From NCBI GenBank assembly GCA_012522255.1, contig JAAYKT010000426.1, forward strand, positions 1 through 9,467: a DNA stretch of 9,467 nucleotides, written 5' to 3'. Below, piece by piece: positions 6,588 through 9,467 of the stretch (positions are counted from its first letter, which is position 1; every line of letters starts with the position of its first letter). Under the pieces are notes generated by a model. The model had not been told where the DNA came from, searched no databases, and saw only the letters and a program-made list of their open reading frames with translations. This DNA comes from Clostridiales bacterium (GTDB lineage Bacteria; Bacillota; Clostridia; Lutisporales; Lutisporaceae). Made by a program: the position numbers and the translations under genes.

Positions 6588-7037
6588 CTATTTCATTAAT
6601 TTTTTGAACCTTTCTATAATACCGGTAACATTTTCAGCATTTCTTACCAAGATAAAAATAGTGTTATCCCCTGCAACAGAACCTACTATTTCCTTGATAT
6701 CAAACGCATCTATGGCTTCACCTGCAGCATTGGCAGCTCCCGAAAAGGTTTTTATCACAATGATATTTCCCGAGTAATCAATGCTCAATACCGTTTCTGC
6801 AAAGGTCTTTAAAAGCCTTTCCGTCATCATTGTGTTCTGATCCTTCATAGCTGCATATTTATATCTGCCATCATCTGACAAAACTTTGATGAGCCTCAGT
6901 TCTTTTATATCCCGGGACACAGTTGCCTGGGTTACGTTTACCCCTTTATTTTTTAATTGTTCCGCCAATTCCTCCTGAGTTTCTATCTGATTGTTCTCAA
7001 TAATCTCAAGTATTTTAGAATGACGAGAAATCTTCAA
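6588..7037 (-). CDS. argR: Arginine repressor ArgR
   Basis: An arginine-responsive transcription regulator of 149 residues, the normal size. The N-terminal winged helix (about 1-70) contains QEELAEQLKNKGVNVTQATVSRDIKEL, with the recognition-helix signature ATVSRD at 38-43. The C-terminal hexamerisation and arginine-binding domain (about 80-149) shows SGAANAAGEAID and the GDNTIFILVRN segment with the conserved G123-D124. The start codon is TTG (7035-7037), supported by AGGAGG at 7046-7051 eight bases upstream and by the family-typical beginning MKISRHSKILEII. It starts 14 bases after the nadK stop and ends ten bases before the recN start, so the three form one operon. In clostridia ArgR controls arginine synthesis and breakdown genes, none of which are in this window. 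Confidence 0.95.
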   Translation of the reverse strand: MKISRHSKILEIIENNQIETQEELAEQLKNKGVNVTQATVSRDIKELRLIKVLSDDGRYKYAAMKDQNTMMTERLLKTFAETVLSIDYSGNIIVIKTFSGAANAAGEAIDAFDIKEIVGSVAGDNTIFILVRNAENVTGIIERFKKLMK

Positions 7038-7051
7038 CAGTTCCCCCTCCT

Positions 7052-7921
7052 TTAATTTTTTCTATTAAATCTCCATCTTTCGGACATTTTTTGTCTCAGC
7101 ACTTGGAAAAAACTCCTGTCTTTAAGTTTTATCAAATTGGTAAAGTATTGAGATTGCCTGACCGTAACAATATCACCGGGGTTAACCTTGTATCCTTGTT
7201 GTCCGTCAAGTGTGAGCATAACCTCCATATTATTAAAGCACACTTCGATTTTTACTATGTCCTTATTGGATACGACAATAGGCCTTGAATTAAGTACATG
7301 AGGGCATATCGGAGTTATTATCAATACTTCCAAGTCGGGGCTTACAATAGGCCCTCCAGCAGATAACGAATACGCCGTGGAACCTGTAGGGCTTGAAATA
7401 ATCACACCGTCTGCAGAATACAAATCCACAAAATCATCATTGATATATATACCTAAGCTGATTATCCTGGAAAAAGGTCCCTTTGTAATCCCTACATCGT
7501 TCAATGCTACGGATTTTTCCAATTCAACGCCGTCTTCTTCTACCGTAGCTAATAACATCAGCCTCTTTTCTATTTCATATTCGCCGGATATTAAAGTCTC
7601 CAATGCAGGATACATATCGCTCGTTTCAACTTCAGTTAAAAAACCTAAAAAACCCAAATTAATACCAAAAAGAGGAACATTATAAGGGGCTGATTGCCTT
7701 GCCACTTTGAGTAATGTCCCATCCCCGCCCAAAACGATTATCACATCGGATTGTGAATAAATACCTGAATCTCCCAGCCCAAGGACAGGGCGTTTTAATT
7801 CTTTAGAAATAACGTCATCAAGCAATACTTCGACATTTCTTTCTAAAAGCCATTTATGTATATTGGCGGTTAACTCTAAATTGTAGTCTTTCTCAATATT
7901 TGGAACAATTCCGATTTTCAT
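7052..7921 (-). CDS. nadK: NAD kinase
   Basis: A cytoplasmic enzyme of 289 residues that phosphorylates NAD to NADP. The family motifs are all present: GGDGTLL with catalytic D67 (65-71), NLGFLGFL at 88-95, the ALND segment at 139-142, and SSPTGSTAYSLSAGGP (176-191), which binds NAD. The length is typical. The ATG at 7921 gives the family-typical start MKIGIVPN; the ribosome binding site is weak (GGATGG about 12-17 bases upstream). It leads the nadK-argR-recN operon. The 124 AT-rich bases upstream probably hold a promoter, but I could not fix -35 and -10 boxes. In relatives tlyA is usually close upstream; here 408 bp separate them. Confidence 0.96.
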   Translation of the reverse strand: MKIGIVPNIEKDYNLELTANIHKWLLERNVEVLLDDVISKELKRPVLGLGDSGIYSQSDVIIVLGGDGTLLKVARQSAPYNVPLFGINLGFLGFLTEVETSDMYPALETLISGEYEIEKRLMLLATVEEDGVELEKSVALNDVGITKGPFSRIISLGIYINDDFVDLYSADGVIISSPTGSTAYSLSAGGPIVSPDLEVLIITPICPHVLNSRPIVVSNKDIVKIEVCFNNMEVMLTLDGQQGYKVNPGDIVTVRQSQYFTNLIKLKDRSFFQVLRQKMSERWRFNRKN

Positions 7922-8329
7922 TAGCTGTTACACCATCCAGTTTTAAATTTGTAAATATTCATTTATACATTAATTCTATAATATACGTAGAGAATTATCC
8001 ATATACTTTATAAATTTTATGAAATAAATGCATAATTACTATTACTGTTCACATGTTATTTGCTTTATGCTTTTTCGTCAGAATTATTAGTATTTGACAG
8101 AGATTGCTTTGTGGAAAGGATTAAGGTCTGTTAGCGAAATGGAGGAAAAGCGAAATCACATGTAACTTAAGGGGGGTTTTATCACTTAATTTGTGCATTA
8201 GCGGGGAGGGTTTGATTTCGCCCGCAATAAGCTTACAGACAATTAGCCTTGTAACTCGGCAATCGCGTCAAATACAATAATCTTCTATTACGAATAAGCT
8301 ATACTGTGAACTGCATATGTTGAAAGCCT
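7922..8329. other. 408-bp non-coding gap between tlyA and nadK with inverted repeat
   Basis: No convincing gene is present on either strand. The part next to nadK (7922-8045) is very AT-rich. The part at about 8090-8280 is richer in G on the plus strand (a G6 run at 8171-8176 and GCGGGGAGGG at 8201-8210). It contains a perfect 9-bp inverted repeat, GCGAAATCA (8150-8158) and TGATTTCGC (8213-8221), enclosing 54 bases, and an overlapping shorter pairing GCGGG/CCCGC (8201-8225). AGCGAAAT occurs twice in direct orientation (8133-8140, 8149-8156). A start-less frame of about 51 codons at 8125-8280 matches nothing I recognise. It could be a leader RNA for nadK, a small RNA, or a decayed insertion. 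I do not recognise a known riboswitch. Confidence 0.4.
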
Positions 8330-9145
8330 TCATAATAACTCTGCATGTGCTTCTTTTACCACATCATCAATGAATGTATCCATCATATCAACAATACAAG
8401 AAGCATTTTTACTCAGATAAATCAAATATTCAATATTTCCCTCGGGCCCTTTAATTGGGGAATAGGTCAATCCTTTCACTTTCAAATTCAGTTCTTTTTC
8501 AAAAAAATTCACCAAATGTTCGATTACTTCTCTATGTACCTTTGGATCCCTTACTACACCTTTTTTCCCAATTTTGTCCCTGCCTGCTTCAAATTGCGGT
8601 TTGATGAGGCAAATTATTTCACCCTTTTCCGTCATCAGTTCATTAACAGCAGGCAAAACTTTGGTTAAGGAAATAAAGGAAACATCTATAGATGCAAATT
8701 CTATTTTATCCTGAAACATTTCAGGAGTAACATATCTAACATTGGTTCTCTCCATGACGACTACTTTATCATCACTTCGGAGCTTCCAGGCCAATTGTCC
8801 GTAACCTACATCTACGGCGTATACCTTAGCTGCTCCGCTTTGCAAAAGACAATCGGTAAAGCCTCCCGTAGAAGCACCTATATCCGCTGTAACCTTATCT
8901 TTTACATCAATCTTGAAGTGCCCAAGTGCTTTTCTAAGCTTTAACCCACCTCTGCTGACATAGATAAGTTTACTGCCCTTTATTTCTGTATTTACTTCTT
9001 CCAAAAATCGTGTTCCGGATTTGTCAATTTTTGCCCCGTCCACATAAACTACCCCGGACATAATAAGAGCCCTGGCTTTTTCCCTGCTTTCCGCCAGGCC
9101 TTTATCAAACATCAATATATCTATTCTAATTTTGTTTCTATCCAT
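8330..9145 (-). CDS. tlyA: TlyA family rRNA (cytidine-2'-O)-methyltransferase
   Basis: An RNA methyltransferase of 271 residues; TlyA proteins 2'-O-methylate cytidines in 16S and/or 23S rRNA using S-adenosylmethionine, which makes ribosomes sensitive to capreomycin. The N-terminal S4 RNA-binding domain (about 5-65) contains LAESREKARALIMSGVVYVDG. The FtsJ-like domain follows, with the SAM-binding motif DIGASTGGFTD (88-98), IDVSFISL (153-160) and the catalytic-lysine segment IKPQFEAG (181-188). The length is normal. The ATG at 9145 is supported by GAGG (9151-9154) and the standard N-terminus, which forces a 25-bp overlap with the end of dxs, so translation may be coupled. Older annotations call such proteins hemolysins; the methyltransferase role is the supported one. 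Confidence 0.94.
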   Translation of the reverse strand: MDRNKIRIDILMFDKGLAESREKARALIMSGVVYVDGAKIDKSGTRFLEEVNTEIKGSKLIYVSRGGLKLRKALGHFKIDVKDKVTADIGASTGGFTDCLLQSGAAKVYAVDVGYGQLAWKLRSDDKVVVMERTNVRYVTPEMFQDKIEFASIDVSFISLTKVLPAVNELMTEKGEIICLIKPQFEAGRDKIGKKGVVRDPKVHREVIEHLVNFFEKELNLKVKGLTYSPIKGPEGNIEYLIYLSKNASCIVDMMDTFIDDVVKEAHAELL

Positions 9146-9467
9146 TCTTTTCCTCTGATATCCCTATATATTTGTCCCCGGATTGTTTCGCTGTCAAGTC
9201 TGACAAGTTTCAAAAGATTTTTCTTATCGCCGTGTTCCAATATACCGCTCTCATGGGCAAAAATCTTAACATGCCTGCATTCACCCTTGGTTGAGTAATA
9301 TTCCAATATTGCACCACCCAAGCCACCGTAAAGAACATTATCTTCCATTGTATAAATTGGTATGTTCAGATTATATAAATAGTCCAAAAGCTCTTTATCC
9401 AATGGTTTGATAAATCTGATATTAGCTACGGTCAATTCTATATTGCTTTCCATTAAAGACTGATATA
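9121..9467 (-). CDS. dxs: 1-deoxy-D-xylulose-5-phosphate synthase, C-terminal fragment
   Basis: Only the last 115 codons are visible; the frame is open to the right edge (YQSL before the first in-window Met), so that Met is not the start. Dxs is a thiamine diphosphate enzyme that condenses pyruvate with glyceraldehyde-3-phosphate in the non-mevalonate isoprenoid pathway. The visible part is the transketolase C-terminal domain: VANIRFIKPLD, then MEDNVLYGGLGGAILEYY and the closing ILEHGDKKNLL segment, all typical of Dxs. The tail runs on for about a dozen residues, and its last 25 bases overlap the start of tlyA. The dxs-tlyA-nadK-argR-recN order supports the call. Confidence 0.9.
   Translation of the reverse strand, partial: YQSLMESNIELTVANIRFIKPLDKELLDYLYNLNIPIYTMEDNVLYGGLGGAILEYYSTKGECRHVKIFAHESGILEHGDKKNLLKLVRLDSETIRGQIYRDIRGKEWIETKLE

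Noticed and set aside
8074..8080. Second 0A-box match (TGACGAA on the minus strand) in the tlyA-nadK gap
   Set aside because: A 7-mer with one free base is expected several times by chance in a window this size, and another copy lies within the spoIVB coding sequence (3490-3496). No promoter is evident near it.
8094..8122. TTGACA on the plus strand as a -35 box of a small RNA promoter
   Set aside because: The sequence 17 bases downstream (AGGATT) is a poor -10 box, and no terminator follows.
8171..8210. Possible G-quadruplex from G6 and GGGGAGGG runs
   Set aside because: The runs are separated by a 26-base loop, outside the usual pattern for a stable quadruplex.
8125..8280. Open frame of about 51 codons on the plus strand
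   Set aside because: It has no start codon with a ribosome binding site and no resemblance to any protein I know; likely chance.

Overview
The window looks like a chromosomal core region of an anaerobic, endospore-lineage Firmicute of the class Clostridia. The reasons are low G+C content, strong AGGAGG-type ribosome binding sites, some TTG starts, and the gene order dxs-tlyA-nadK-argR-recN-spoIVB-spo0A, which is known from clostridia. The Spo0A and SpoIVB sequences suggest the Acetivibrio/Ruminiclostridium (Clostridium thermocellum-like) side of the class. That placement is from memory and is only a guess.

Layout. Everything is on the minus strand except one gene. From the right edge leftwards: the 3' end of dxs (isoprenoid precursor synthesis), tlyA (S4 plus FtsJ-type rRNA methyltransferase, overlapping dxs by 25 bp), a 408-bp gap without a convincing gene but with an inverted repeat, then the tight group nadK-argR-recN. 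An AT-rich hairpin follows recN, then spoIVB with a terminator, a short palindromic/repeat element, and spo0A. The plus-strand cardiolipin synthase gene cls converges on spo0A. To its left, divergently oriented, lies a NUDIX ADP-ribose pyrophosphatase gene, followed by the first 38 codons of a probable spoIIM that runs off the left edge.

Main finding. spo0A, the master regulator of sporulation, has an in-frame TAA at codon 209 (positions 2636-2638), at the start of the DNA-recognition helix. The reading frame continues unbroken after it for 58 well-conserved codons to the natural end at 2459. The full reading frame is 267 codons, the normal Spo0A length. The predicted product of 208 residues keeps the receiver domain but lacks the recognition helix and the rest of the C-terminal effector domain. 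Either this strain has a natural sporulation-null allele, the base calls are wrong, or the stop is read through. The spo0A ribosome binding site and an upstream 0A-box-like site are intact, as are spoIVB and the visible part of spoIIM, so any loss would be recent.

The other genes are ordinary housekeeping or sporulation genes with intact catalytic motifs. I see no RNA gene, CRISPR array, insertion sequence or prophage, and no evidence for an undescribed multigene system.
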